A stretch of DNA of 64,000 nt from Camelus bactrianus (GCF_048773025.1 NC_133548.1:24205501-24269500), one strand, 5' to 3'; counted from the first letter of the stretch, positions 22,380-32,685 are shown. Notes: generated by a model from the sequence alone, not told the origin. Numbers and translations: made by a program.

Positions 22380-23764
22380 ACAGAGGAGGTACTTTTTTTT
22401 AAAAGAAAAAAACACAAACATTTCAAGAATACAAAAGAAATACACCAAATAATAGGGACATCCACCAACACCGCCCAAGTTTGGCACATTTGCATTTATT
22501 TTTCCTTAAAGAAATAAAATGTTGCAGATATGGCTGAACACTTTTCCATCCCATTTTCCCTCCCTCCTTCCCCAGAAAACCCACTGTCTTTAAATTGATT
22601 TGAATCATCCCAACCAGGTTTTAAAGTTATCTGTGTCTATTATCTACCTGTCTGGATCCACAATGGATGTTATTATTTTGTGTTCTTAAAACTTCTGCAT
22701 AATATCATATGATATGGATTCTTTGCAACTAGCTTTTTCAAAGTTTTAAGATTTATCTTTGTTGAAACATGAGTCTAAGTTCATTCATTTCACCTACTAG
22801 AGAGTGTCTCCCACTCTGTGTATATACATATACATATATATCTTTCTATGTGCATATACATATACATATATTATTTATCTAAACTCCCACTGATAGAAAG
22901 TTATATAACTTTATGTTTTGCGCTATTTCAAAAAAACATGTCAGTGACCAGTGTTGTATGTCTGTTCTTGTAGATGTGTGCTGTAGACTTTTTCTAGAGA
23001 AAATTCTGGAAGCAGAATTGCTGGGTTAGGGTATGTGCAGATCTACAACTTTAGAAGATGCTGCCAATGGCTCTCCCAAGTGGTTGTACCAATTTCCATT
23101 CCCATCATCTGAGTTTGAGAAATTTCCTCTCATCCCTGACAACTCTTGGCACTATCAGATGTTTTAACTTCTATCACTGAAGAATAATTTCTCATAGTTT
23201 TCTCATGGATAGATTTTAATTAATGGTTAAATTCTCTATTATAAAGTCCACTGAAGTTTTCTATTTCTTCTTGACTCAATTTTAATAATTTATAATTTCT
23301 GAAAAACCTACTCATTTCATCTACATTTTAAACATTGGGGCATAAAGTTGATTATATTTTCTTCTTATTTTAAAATTTACTATAATTATGTACTTCTTTT
23401 CATCCCTGATACAGTTTATTTATGTCTTCCCTCTCCTTTTAATAAATCTCACTAGAAGGTTATCTATTAGATTCATCTTTTCAAAAAACAAGCTTTTGGT
23501 ATTGTTGATATTCCTTCTGGTTTCCTTATTTTCTGCTTCATTAATTTCTGTGCCTGTTTTTAGTCTTTCCTTTTTCCTTCCTTTTTGGGTGCACACTCTG
23601 TGGCTCTTTTCTGATTGTTTTCATTGCATGGTAAATTCATTTCTCTTTTTCTAATACATGCATTTAAGGTTATAAGTTTCCTTTCAAAAACTGCTTTAGC
23701 TGTTTGATATGTATTTCTTTGTTATTTTTTCTAAATATTTAAACATTTCTTGTAATAATTTCTT
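22380..23764 (-). repeat. Old L1 LINE, antisense, left part
   Basis: Antisense L1M. The left portion (22380-23190) follows the 3' UTR and late ORF2: 'aagaaataaaatgttgcaga', 'gaattgctgggttagggtat', 'ggttgtaccaatttccattc'. From about 23200 it follows ORF2 reverse-transcriptase/endonuclease text: 'ttcttcttgactcaatttta', 'tcttttcaaaaaacaagctt'. It continues after the SINE at 23765. No frame is preserved. TA/CATA low complexity lies at 22820-22872. Confidence 0.78.
23749..23764. repeat. Target-site duplication, left copy
   Basis: The 16 bases cttgtaataatttctt recur exactly at 23886-23901 on the far side of the SINE. An exact pair of this length is strong evidence for L1-driven insertion. Confidence 0.95.
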
Positions 23765-23885
23765 TTTTGGGGGGAGGGGGAAATAGATAATTAGGTTTAT
23801 CTACTTAATGGAGGTACTGGGGATTGAACCCAGGACCTTGTGCATGCTAAGTGCACACCCTACCACTGAGCTATACTTTCCCCAC
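23765..23885 (-). repeat. Camelid vic-1-like SINE, youngest-looking copy
   Basis: Complete minus-strand SINE: short T/G-rich tail, 'ataattaggtttatctactt', 'aatggaggtactggggattg', 'gaccttgtgcatgctaagtg', 'ctaccactgagctatacttt'. Bounded by perfect 16-bp duplications. It lies inside the antisense L1, which resumes exactly after the second duplication, so the SINE is younger. Confidence 0.95.
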
Positions 23886-24830
23886 CTTGTAATAATTTCT
23901 TAATTTATCAATGTATTTATTTAGAAAAGTGTTTTAAATTTTTTAAACTATATTACAGCATGATGAGGTGATTGGTTATGTTTTTGCTAAAATATTTTAA
24001 ATTTCATTTTATTTTAGACAGAAAATGTAGTTTAAATTATATAAATTATTTTGTTTGTTAAGATTTCTCTGTGACCTAGTTTGGGGTCAGTTTTTGTAAA
24101 TGTTCCATGTGTGCTTGAAAAGCATGTATAATACTGAATTATTGAGCACAGGGTTCTATAGAAGTCATTTCATTAAATTTGTTCACATTTATTTTCTCTT
24201 GTTTACTTTTCTTTTATCTCCTTTATCTATCCATTCTGAAAGTGGTATATTAAAATTTCCCAATTGTAATTGGGAATTGTCAATTTCTTTTTGTAATTCT
24301 GTCCATTTTTGCTATAAATATTTTAAGGACTGGTTAGTAGGTATGCACAAGTCCAGAAATGTTTATAACTGTCTGGAAATCACTCTATTCATAATTCCAT
24401 AATGACCCTCTCTCTTTCTAGTGATGCTTTTTTTTTTTCTTAAGCGTTCTTTGTGTAATAATAGTGTAGTTACATTAGCTTTTGTCTGAAAATTAGGTAG
24501 TTTTAGTTTATTTAGGTAGGTGGTTTTCATCCTTTTAAAATGGTATCTCTTATAAACAGCAAAGAGTGTTTCCATCTTTTAACTATCTGCGAACCTCTGC
24601 CTTCCAAGTGGTAAATTCTGTCCCCTTTGCTTTATTATTCCTGGTGCATCCTGGGTTATTTCTATTATCTTATTTTGGCTTTTCCTACCATGTTTTATTT
24701 CTTTTTGCTCAGTTTCACTAAATTGACCGAGTTTTCTGTATTCTCCCACTTTTCTACTCATTTGAAGGTAATATGTTCTATTTTCATTCTTAAATTGATT
24801 ACTCAATAAAAGGTGTAACTATTTTAACAG
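23886..24830 (-). repeat. Old L1 LINE, antisense, right part (ORF2)
   Basis: Continues the L1 broken by the SINE; the first 16 bases are the right duplication copy. ORF2 landmarks in antisense: 'gtgacctagtttggggtcag', 'gtaaatgttccatgtgtgct', 'gaaagtggtatattaaaatt', 'tctcttataaacagcaaaga'. An AT-rich tail to about 24940 may also belong. Confidence 0.8.
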
Positions 24831-25004
24831 TTTAAAGTTAGTCAATGGCTTTACTTTTCTTTAAAACAATATAAGGACCTTAAAATATTTTAACTGCAAT
24901 TACGTATCTTCCAAGTATTTGCTGTTTAGTACTATAGTTCTGTTTTTTTTTTTTTTGAGGGGGTAAACTACCCTCTCTCCTTAATTATTACATTTCCCCT
25001 AATT

Positions 25005-25105
25005 TGTAGACAAGAAAACTGTGGTTCTGAGAGGTCAGGTGATTGCCTAAGGTCATATATCTAACAAGTGGCAAAATCCATCTAGAGCCCACTTTCATTT
25101 GGGAA
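25005..25105 (+). repeat. MIR SINE fragment
   Basis: Sense MIR middle: 'gtagacaagaaaactgtggt', 'tctgagaggtcaggtgattg', 'cctaaggtcatatatctaac'. Confidence 0.7.
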
Positions 25106-26100
25106 TGAAACATCTATACACTTGAATTCTTTGGGATATGCTGACCCATTTGCTGTATGGGTCATTTTTCTATGACCAGCTTTAAGGCACAAAGAGTGCT
25201 ATCGATTATCTTCAACTATTGCTCAACAGTAAAGCAGATAAAATGGGTGTTTTGCCCTTGGTTTAGCCTTGCGTTGAAAACTGACTCCTTGTGCACCTTG
25301 TGTTTCCATTGTGTTTATGGAATCTCATTATTATTATAAAGGAGTAACAAATGACAGGTGATGTGCTGAGAGTAGATTAATGATATAACATAGAGAAGAC
25401 AAGCCCCTCTCTCCCCATGGAAGCTGGTTATCATACAAAGACTGCCATCCCGAAGACTCCTTACTTGAAATTTCAGTCTCTATGTCCACCCATCCATCCT
25501 TTGATATGGGACAGTTTTATGGCCAAGGTTGGAATTGTAATTGCACAAATTTCCAGCCTCCTGCTTCAGTCCTCCAATCATGTTTCTTACTAATAAGGCT
25601 GAGATCCCAATGAAACAGTTTGTGGATGGCTTGCCACCACCTATTGTTATCGTAAGAAAACGAACAAAGCCCATTGAAGGTGAGGAGTGCCACGGTGTCA
25701 TCTCTGTTTATGAAAGACAGCCCAATTTTCAGTTGGGGAACAAAGCATATATTGGAGGGTGAAAGGCTGGTGAAATAGCTTGGCTGAGTAAATGCTCCTG
25801 CAGCAACGATTATTGCCTCATCACTCAAAGGTGAAAGAACAGGAAAATAAACTGGCACAGATTGCATCCCCAGGTAACAGAGGAGAGAAAGAAGAAGAAT
25901 GTAGTTCAAAAGCTGGCAAGCACCCCCACACGGTCTTGATATCTGGACTAATTCTGGATTGTGCAATCATACTGAGCACTCACGCTCCATTTTAAAAAAC
26001 AAATCCTGATAAAATTCGGTGCAGTTTCAATGGATTGAGAAAGTAACATTTGAGAAACACATTCCCAGCTGGTGCTGGAAAGTGAGAACCAGATCAAGCA
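25106..26100. other. Unassigned, with long overlapping frames
   Basis: No repeat family recognised. A 149-codon minus frame (25517-25966) and a 73-codon plus frame (25541-25762) overlap here. Neither shows a domain, signal peptide or family I know, and this length is expected a few times by chance in 64 kb. Confidence 0.4.
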
Positions 26101-26104
26101 TGGA

Positions 26105-26325
26105 ATTAGTATTAAATGTCTACCTGTGTCAGGCCCTGTGCTAAACACTTTTGTATATTACTTAAAATTTTCCTTATTACTCTTTTGAGGAAGGTGTTAA
26201 TATCCTTTATTGATGGAATATGTTGAAGATCAGAAACCTGAAGTGACTTCTCTAAATTCACAAAGCTAATAAGTGGAAGACCTGGGATCTGAAAGCAGGT
26301 GTGCTTGGCTGTCACTCCGTATTGC
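26105..26325 (+). repeat. MIR SINE
   Basis: Sense MIR: 'tgtgtcaggccctgtgctaa', 'gaggaaggtgttaatatcct', 'cacaaagctaataagtggaa', 'gacctgggatctgaaagcag'. Confidence 0.82.
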
Positions 26326-27126
26326 TTTTAAGAGAGATGATGTCTGTAATTTAGCAGTTTAAAAGGTTAAAGGTGTGATTATAAGGGATTCCTTCTGGAT
26401 TGATTCCCACCTCCCTGAGCTAGCAAAGAGAAATTCCACACAGATGTTTTTCTGTCTAAACTGTGCAGTCCTGCAAGTCGTCACCGTTTAAAAATAGGAC
26501 TGAACCCCTCTCACCGAGTCTCAGCGTTCAATTTCTAGTCCTGACCAGTTTCAAGGGCTGCACAGTGACCTGAACATCAGCGTCTCCCTCCCCGTTCCCT
26601 CTATCCACCTCTACTCTCTGTTTCTAGCCTGACTGCTTTTCTGCTATTTCTCACCTCCCTTTCCTGCCCTGAACAGCCTGCCTGCCAGGCACAGCCTTCC
26701 TGGCTGAGGTCGTGATTTCTGTCCTCTGAGGCTGCTCTGGCTCAACTCCACTCCTGGCACAGTGGGCCTCCCACCCCTTCCCACGCCAATTCAGGGCAGT
26801 CGCCTCCCCTCCCTTAAAAGTCATGAGTGGAAATGCCCAGGGCATCTCCTATGTGCCAGGCATTAATCTAAGCGTGGGGTGGGGTGGGTGCAGATATGCC
26901 CAAGGAGACCGTGGGGTTGTGACAGAGACAAACCAGGAAACAGAGTTCTGAAGCAACGCAGTGAGTGCTGTAATGCAGGTGCGCACTGGCCATCCCTGCT
27001 GGGGTCCCAGGGAAGTCATCTCCTCTGAGGCTGAAGTGAGGAATGAAAGAGACTTCACGGACAAGGCAAAGACTTACCTGAATCTAGAAGGATGAGTAGG
27101 AGTTTCCATGCTTTCCCTCCAGCCGG
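26326..27126. other. GC-richer unassigned stretch
   Basis: More GC than the surrounding DNA. The piece near 26845-26880 resembles an old repeat ('tatgtgccaggcattaatct') followed by GGGGT runs. No exon that I can support. Confidence 0.35.
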
Positions 27127-27140
27127 GTTGCTATGGTTAT
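27127..27140 (+). promoter_or_regulatory. RFX X-box-like motif
   Basis: gttgctatggttat resembles the RFX X-box (GTTGCCATGGCAAC) in its left half and centre, with two substantial mismatches in the right half. It lies in unique sequence. Motif likeness only. Confidence 0.25.
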
Positions 27141-27334
27141 AGCTGTAGTAGGTGACACCGGGAACTGGAGGAGGAAGAGCAGAAAGATAGGTGAGAGGGG
27201 GGGAGGGTGCTTTAGGACTTTCCATATCCTCTCCTCAATCCTTTCAGGTTAGGGGAGAATTATATTCCCGGCTAGAGTTTCATTCTCCTCTTAGGAAGGA
27301 GAAATTCCTTCTCTTCTTTCCACTTTGTGAAAAC

Positions 27335-27344
27335 AAAATGGCGG
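27335..27344 (+). promoter_or_regulatory. YY1-like motif
   Basis: aaaatggcgg is an exact match to the YY1 core AANATGGCGG. It is 75 bp upstream of the MIR-derived acceptor site at 27410. A ten-base match can be chance. Confidence 0.3.
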
Positions 27345-27404
27345 TGGTAGAGGGGTGATTATGTGAGTAACCACCTTCCCCACAATAACAACTACCTTTT
27401 CTTC

Positions 27405-27565
27405 TCACAGTGGTTACTGTGTGTGAGAGACTGTACTACGCGCTGGATCGAGGGCTCCCTCTTGCCGGGTACAGTGTTCTCAGTCAGTTCCTGCATAACT
27501 GGGATTGTTGCGAGCCCTACGTGCAGGTAAGAGCTGGAGGTTCAGAGTCCCATCAGCCTGTCCCC
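27405..27565 (+). repeat. MIR SINE carrying a strong splice-site pair
   Basis: Order fits a diverged sense MIR: 'gttactgtgtgtgagagact', 'gtactacgcgctgg', then 'gcaggtaagagctggaggtt'. At its left edge a pyrimidine-rich 'cttttcttctcacag' ends at 27410; within it 'gtgcag|gtaagag' gives a near-consensus donor after 27526. The 116 bases between are open in one frame (38 codons, VTVCERLYYALDRG at the start) that matches no protein I know. It may be a MIR-derived exon or chance. Confidence 0.5.
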
Positions 27566-28283
27566 AGGGCTCCATCCCCCTTCCCTTTAGGCATCCTAGA
27601 ACCCAGGAGCCCTGGCATGTGTCTTACAGCAAGAAGTTCAGATGGGCTTGGTGCCATCTCAGGGGATGGACTGCAGTGAAGGGCACTGAGGGTGGTGGAA
27701 GCTGGTCACAGAGGATAGTGGCCAAAGCATAGGATTAGGCCCCGGTTCTCTGCTCCTGCTGTTAACCCCAGCTGCTAGAGTGGAATCTCCTTCAGGAAAG
27801 AAGGGGGGATACTTTGAGGATGAACTGTATGTCTCCCAGGGCTGCGCTCCCCGAGTGGCTCACAGACGAACCATCCAGGGTTCTTTTCTCTTCCCCAGTG
27901 GGGAGCCCTGTCCACCGGAAGCCATCTGCTCTGGGATGGTAGGGATGGGACCCAGCTGCTCAATGACTTTGTGAGATGGAGCTATGGGCAGCCCAGCCCT
28001 TGCTTGGTATCCCAGAGGCGGGGCCTCAGTTCACCAACCCAGTTCCTCACTAGCAGTTTTTCAAGAGAAGGAAATGCCTCTAGGTTATGCTCATCTGAGA
28101 GGCCCCTTGTCATTCCTAATAGAGCTGAGCCTCTAGGGTTATTGTTCCTAAAATACACTGGCCTAGAGGGACAGGCAAACCAATCACAGCCTCAAGCACC
28201 TGAAGGACCCCATACCCCCATCCTGCACCCTCCCCTCTGGGTTTATTGCCAAGCCTGGCCGCAAGTCCCACATCTCTGGACTC
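27566..28283. other. Unassigned GC-richer sequence
   Basis: No repeat or exon recognised. The 132-codon plus frame (27971-28369) runs on into the LTR at 28288 and has no domain, so it is not a gene. Confidence 0.4.
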
Positions 28284-28287
28284 AGCT

Positions 28288-28789
28288 TGTGATGGAGAAG
28301 AACAAATCTGACTCCATATTGAATCATTTTCTTTCACCTTTGTATTCTATTGCTTTTGCTACAAGTTAATCACTAAAGTGATGTTGCTTTTAGCTTCAAG
28401 TATACATAATAGCCCATCTCCAGGAACCCTGCCTCCCAGGTAATGAGCATTTGAGCTAAAATGCCTTTGTTAAGTTCACAGGAAACATCCTGAGCAGGCC
28501 CACCTGTGAAGGGCTGCAGGAAAGAAGAAATCAGCACAGCCCTTCTGGAGTCTGGTGGGAACCAGGAAATATCTGCAAGAACTTATCACCTTTTAAACTT
28601 TACTTCCCCTTTGTTCCATAAAAGAAACGAGCATCCAAATCCAAGCAGCACCGTCCTTTGGGATAGTAGCCCACCATCTTCTTAGTCGGCTGGCTTTCTA
28701 AATAAAGTCACTATGGCTGTCCCAACAGCTTGTCTCTTGACTTACTGGCCTATGAAGTGGTGAGCAGTACGAGGTGGAACTTGGTAATG
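28288..28789 (+). mobile_element. Solo LTR of a class I endogenous retrovirus
   Basis: About 502 bp starting TGTGATGG. Promoter-like 'ccataaaag' at 28617-28625 and poly(A) signal AATAAA at 28701-28706, followed by a 'gtctcttgacttactggcct' U5-type block. Flanked by a 4-bp direct repeat, agct at 28284-28287 and 28790-28793, the size class I elements make. No internal gag, pol or env follows, so it is a solo LTR left by recombination. A fossil of moderate age. Confidence 0.75.
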
Positions 28790-28793
28790 AGCT

Positions 28794-29115
28794 GGACTTT
28801 TTTCTGGCTTTTCCTACTGCTGAACTCTTTTCTGAGTTGCCCATACGCACCTCCATGTATCTCCCTAACTCCAACTCTCCGGGAGAAGGTTTGGGAATAG
28901 AGAAAGAGACCAGGCTTTTCCTTCCCAGGAGATCCCTGGGCTCCCTCTGCAAACTGGCCCCTCACCCTCCCTGGAGCCCTGCATGCAATGAGGGACCCCT
29001 TCACTCAGTGAAACATCCAGCCCACTGGAACTTTCCTTAGGTAAGGAAGATCCTAAAGACCTCTTCAAGCGTCATCTATTCCGAACAGCCAGCAGTTTCT
29101 TTTGCCAAACAAGAA
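28794..29115. other. No recognisable element
   Basis: No repeat or exon recognised. Overlapping short frames on both strands. Confidence 0.4.
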
Positions 29116-29119
29116 GAGA

Positions 29120-29290
29120 TCTGAGGTTACCTCATTTAATCTTCACGATAATCCCACCAGGCAGGGGATTATCCTCATTTTACGGGAATGAACATTAAGG
29201 CCCAGCGATGTGAAGCAACCAGCCCGAGTTCTCAGGGGTCAGTAACAGAGCAGAGATTCAAAACCCCTGGCACACACTGCCTGCCTGCCA
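29120..29290 (+). repeat. MIR SINE
   Basis: Sense MIR: 'cctcatttaatcttcacgat', 'ggattatcctcattttacgg', 'gtaacagagcagagattcaa', 'aacccctggcacacactgcc'. Confidence 0.8.
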
Positions 29291-29427
29291 TGGAGGAACG
29301 CCCCATTCTCAATGGATAATATTCACCTGAGAATAAAGGATGCACTGCAGTGATGCTGAAATCAAGAATGAGCTGCATATGGACCCACTGACACACGCTA
29401 TTTCTGTTTGGTTTCTGTCCTCTGTAT

Positions 29428-29615
29428 CTGTTATGATCTGAATTCTGCCCCCCAACCCCAAATTCAGATGTTGAAGTCCTAACTCCTAGTACCTCAGAAT
29501 ACGACTATATTTGGAGGCAGGGCCTTTAAAGAGGCGAGTAAGGCAAAATGAGGTCCTATGGGTGGGTCCTAATTTGATATGACTGCTGTCCTTATAAGAA
29601 GAGGAAGAATTACAA
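29428..29615 (+). mobile_element. MLT1-like MaLR LTR fossil, 5' part
   Basis: Start of a MaLR LTR in sense: 'tctgttatgatctgaattct', 'cagatgttgaagtcctaact', 'cctagtacctcagaatacga', 'gtccttataagaagaggaag'. Only the first part is present; a MER5A-like element follows directly. Old, solo and broken. Confidence 0.82.
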
Positions 29616-29629
29616 ACCTTGGAAGACAG

Positions 29630-29757
29630 TGGAAGGCTGGGTCTTGTCACTCCAAGTGTGGTCTTGGACCAGCAGCAAGCATCACCTGGGAGTTTGTTAG
29701 ACCTGCAGAACCCCAGACACACTGAACCAGGATCTACATTTTAATAAAATCCTCAGG
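29630..29757 (+). mobile_element. MER5A-like hAT-Charlie element, left part
   Basis: MER5A landmarks: 'tgtggtcttggaccagcagc', 'aagcatcacctgggagtttg', 'gcagaaccccagacacactg', 'ctacattttaataaaatcct'. Non-autonomous DNA transposon, interrupted at about 29757 by about 160 bp of other sequence. Confidence 0.85.
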
Positions 29758-29915
29758 CAAGACCAGCTGGATAACTTGCAAGGTCCAGGGCAGAATGAAA
29801 ATGTGAAGCCTTAGTTTAAAAATCAGTAAGAATTTCAAGACGTTGGCAGTAGAGCATTAAGCCAAGTGTAGGTGGCACTATGCAAGGCTGACACCTGTGC
29901 CGCCCTGCCCACAGG
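29758..29915. repeat. Inserted sequence within MER5A, family unresolved
   Basis: Splits the MER5A-like element. The text 'cagggcagaatgaaaatgtg' and 'aagaatttcaagacgttggc' looks like a dispersed mammalian repeat I have met but cannot name. No clear flanking repeat. Confidence 0.4.
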
Positions 29916-29962
29916 TGGTAGGCATGCACTCTGAAGCTTGAGAAGTGTCCCCCTGGAGAATT
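29916..29962 (+). mobile_element. MER5A-like element, right end
   Basis: Resumes MER5A at 'ggcatgcactctgaagcttg' and ends 'agaagtgtccccctgg', the usual 3' terminal region. Confidence 0.7.
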
Positions 29963-30298
29963 CAGTGATGCAGCCCTTCCCCAGAGGGATGGTTTTAGTT
30001 TGACTTTACTTTTTGCATTTTATCTTAAACATACAAACATTTTGCATTATACTCTTTAATGTATCCATTGGTCTTACCTTAAAATGATATCTTCCCCAAA
30101 AAACCTGGAAGGAAAATTGAGGCGTCTGGATGATGCACCTTGGGTGCCTGTAGCTCGACAGCCTGCAGCACTGCCCATTCCAGGAAGTACACGCATCGCC
30201 CGGGGTTATCTCATCCTATGGGGGGACTGCAAAGCTCTTAATTAAATGTTTTCAATAGAGTCACCCCATACAAGTTCATGTTCCCTGCTTGCAGGAGC
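29963..30298. other. No recognisable element
   Basis: No repeat or exon recognised. Confidence 0.4.
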
Positions 30299-30299
30299 C

Positions 30300-30495
30300 T
30301 GAGCATTCATGCAGTATCGCTCTGGACCAATTATTTAAACTCTCTGAACCTCAGTCGTCTCTTGTATAAAACGGGGGAGAACAGTACCTACTTGGGAGGG
30401 TCGTTGTGAGGTTGACATGAGATAATACATAAAAATAAGAACAGATAACATTTCCTGGTGTATGTTAAGTGTTCAGTAAATGTTAACTTATTATT
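30300..30495 (-). repeat. MIR SINE, antisense
   Basis: Antisense MIR: 'actctctgaacctcagtcgt', 'cttgtataaaacgggggaga', 'gtcgttgtgaggttgacatg', 'taagtgttcagtaaatgtta'. Confidence 0.85.
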
Positions 30496-31008
30496 ACATG
30501 GAGATTGGTCACTGTTTCCCTCTGAAAAAGGCAGACGATGAGGCAGAGAGGGTGTCACATGGGGAATTTAAATGCCCACCTCCCAAACATGGGATGGTAT
30601 TTATTCTAATGAGTTCATCTTGACCTGGGTTCTGGTCTTCATTCTACTGATGCACAGACCTGGTTTTGTCAGCATCCTGAGAGTGTAACTATAATTTAGG
30701 GGGTGTACTTACAGTACTGGACACTGGTAGGGTGTGTGTGTGCACGCATGTGCTAGTAGAGAAAGGGGGAGGGGGAAGTTTAGAGAGAGAGCAAATAGAA
30801 GTTTAAAGTCTGACGAGAATGACCTTTATATTTTTCAGTGAGAGAAACTATTTCTACAAAGAGCTTGAAGGTTGCCCGGAGGGATATCACCAACAGTGAC
30901 AAGACGGTCCCAAGTAACTGTCCAGGTTTCGGCTCTGACACCAAGTCACCTTTGGGGGTTGCATCTTCTGAAACAATCGGACCTGGGTAGCACTGTGGAG
31001 TCCGCAAG
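30496..31008. other. No recognisable element
   Basis: No gene or repeat family recognised. A short TG run near 30732-30745 and a GA-rich stretch at 30760-30790. Confidence 0.4.
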
Positions 31009-31023
31009 CCTCAAGGGGGCGCT
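31009..31023 (+). promoter_or_regulatory. CTCF-like motif
   Basis: cctcaagggggcgct matches CCASYAGRKGGCRSY at 13 of 15 positions, with the AGGGGGCGCT core intact. Lies in unique sequence, on the same strand as the match at 32686. Sequence match only. Confidence 0.45.
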
Positions 31024-31234
31024 CTAAGCTTCACCTCTAGGAACCTGACAGGAGCATCTGGCCATGTGCTGTCTTTTGGATAAACGCAAATGCGGGGGAT
31101 TTTTGGAGACAACAGGGTAGATAGGTGGGTGGGCTGTCCTTAGGAGAGACTGGATTAATCTGGGCATGTGGGTGCTCGAGAGGTGCTTTTGGGGACACTG
31201 CTTGGGTAATGTTTTTTCTCTCCCAAATTCTACA

Positions 31235-31290
31235 ACTATAATTATTAATGTATGTATACATACATATGTATGTGTTTATATATATCTGAT
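31235..31290. repeat. TATG/TACA-rich simple repeat
   Basis: Low-complexity TATGTA/TACATA tract. A homopolymer-like C run follows at 31371-31383 and a TA-rich tract at 31460-31505. Confidence 0.75.
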
Positions 31291-31505
31291 TATAAATGTT
31301 AAACATGCCTATTATAAAAATTTCAAATATTAGTGAAGGTACAGCTTTGAAAGTGAAATCCCCTGCTACCCACCCCCCCCCCACCCCAAACAAAAACATT
31401 GTGAAGAGTTTGGTATGTTTGTTATGACCATATTCACTAAATAGCTAGCAAACTAACTCTATATATATGCAGGAACACATACATACGTATTTATATATAA
31501 ATATG

Positions 31506-32012
31506 AATGTCGACGTTTGAATTCAGTGATAATCTGAGCTGTAGAACCAACTGAAAAGCTTGTCACGTTGCCCACTACATTCTCTGCCCATGAGCAAGTA
31601 GCACAGAAAAGCAAATTAAAGAAATTTATGAGCTGAGTGTGGAAACAAAACAAGGGGAGTGAGTTCATCTTCTGAAATGCTTTTCAGCTAGCAGGGCCCC
31701 CTTTCCCCCACATCAATATATCAGGGAACTAGTATCTTACAGAGCACGTTTTGGAAAATGTTGATCTCTCTGCTTATGTCATTTTGAGGTCTCCTTAAAG
31801 CACAAATTATGGCTGGGTTATATTGTTCCTTTGTAAATTCTTTGCATTTGGGAGAAAATTAACAATTCTCTTTAAGCTACCTATGGGTCCTTTGAAAAAT
31901 ATATTTAATTATCTATTTATGATGGTTAAAGTCATATTAATTTTTTATTCATCCTTCAAAAGAGAGTGGGGAAAATTAATTTCCAGTAGCCATCATTTAA
32001 AGTAAACTGAAT
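31506..32012. other. No recognisable element
   Basis: No repeat or exon recognised. Confidence 0.4.
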
Positions 32013-32014
32013 AC

Positions 32015-32470
32015 TAATCTGCCATAAAAAAGAATAAAATAATGCCATTTGTATCAACATGGATGGACCTGGAGATCATCATTTTAAGTGCAATAAGCCA
32101 GAAAGAGAAAGAAAAATACCATATCATATCACTCATATGTGGAATCTAAAAAAAGAAAAAAAAAGATACTAATGAACTTATCTACAAAGCAGAAACAGAC
32201 TCGGAGACATAATAAATGTATAGTCACTGGGGACAAAGAGGGTGGGAAGGGGTAAATTCGGAGTTCGAGATTTGCAAATATTAGCTATTATATACAAAAT
32301 AGATAAATTTCTACTGTGTAGCACAGGGAACTATATTCAATATCTTGCAGTAATCTATGATGAAAAAGAATATGAAAACAAATATATGTATGTATATGTA
32401 TGACTGGAACATCATGCTGTACGTCAGAAATCAGCACATTGTAAACTGATTATATTTCAATTGAAAAAAA
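32015..32470 (+). repeat. L1 LINE 3' end, sense
   Basis: 5'-truncated L1 beginning near the ORF2 end: 'aataatgccatttgtatcaa', 'catggatggacctggagatc', 'actcatatgtggaatctaaa', then the 3' UTR 'gtgtagcacagggaactata', 'catcatgctgtacgtcagaa' and an A-rich tail at 32461-32471. Confidence 0.92.
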
Positions 32471-32685
32471 AGGCAACTGAGGCCAAAAATCTATTAATAT
32501 TAGTAAATCTAAAAGTAAACTCTGTCATTAGGAATGACTATAAATATATAAAATATTTCTTTAAAAGTAATCATTAATCCTGTATTCTTCATGTAAACCT
32601 AGAAGTGTGAATTGTGATTACTTTTAGGCATAAGATACCTAACAAATGGCAAATGGCACCTCTTAGCATCAATTCTTCAGCTCAC
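32471..32685. other. No recognisable element
   Basis: Unique-looking sequence between the L1 tail and the CTCF-like motif. Confidence 0.4.

Noticed and set aside
24255-24275. Short inverted repeat ttcccaatt/aattgggaa
   Set aside because: Nine-base arms inside AT-rich antisense L1; expected by chance.
27971-28369. 132-codon plus-strand frame
   Set aside because: Crosses the boundary of the solo LTR at 28288, shows no domain, and its end lies inside the LTR.
28288-28789. 5' LTR of a full provirus
   Set aside because: No retroviral internal sequence follows, and the matched 4-bp repeats close directly on both sides, so it is a solo LTR.
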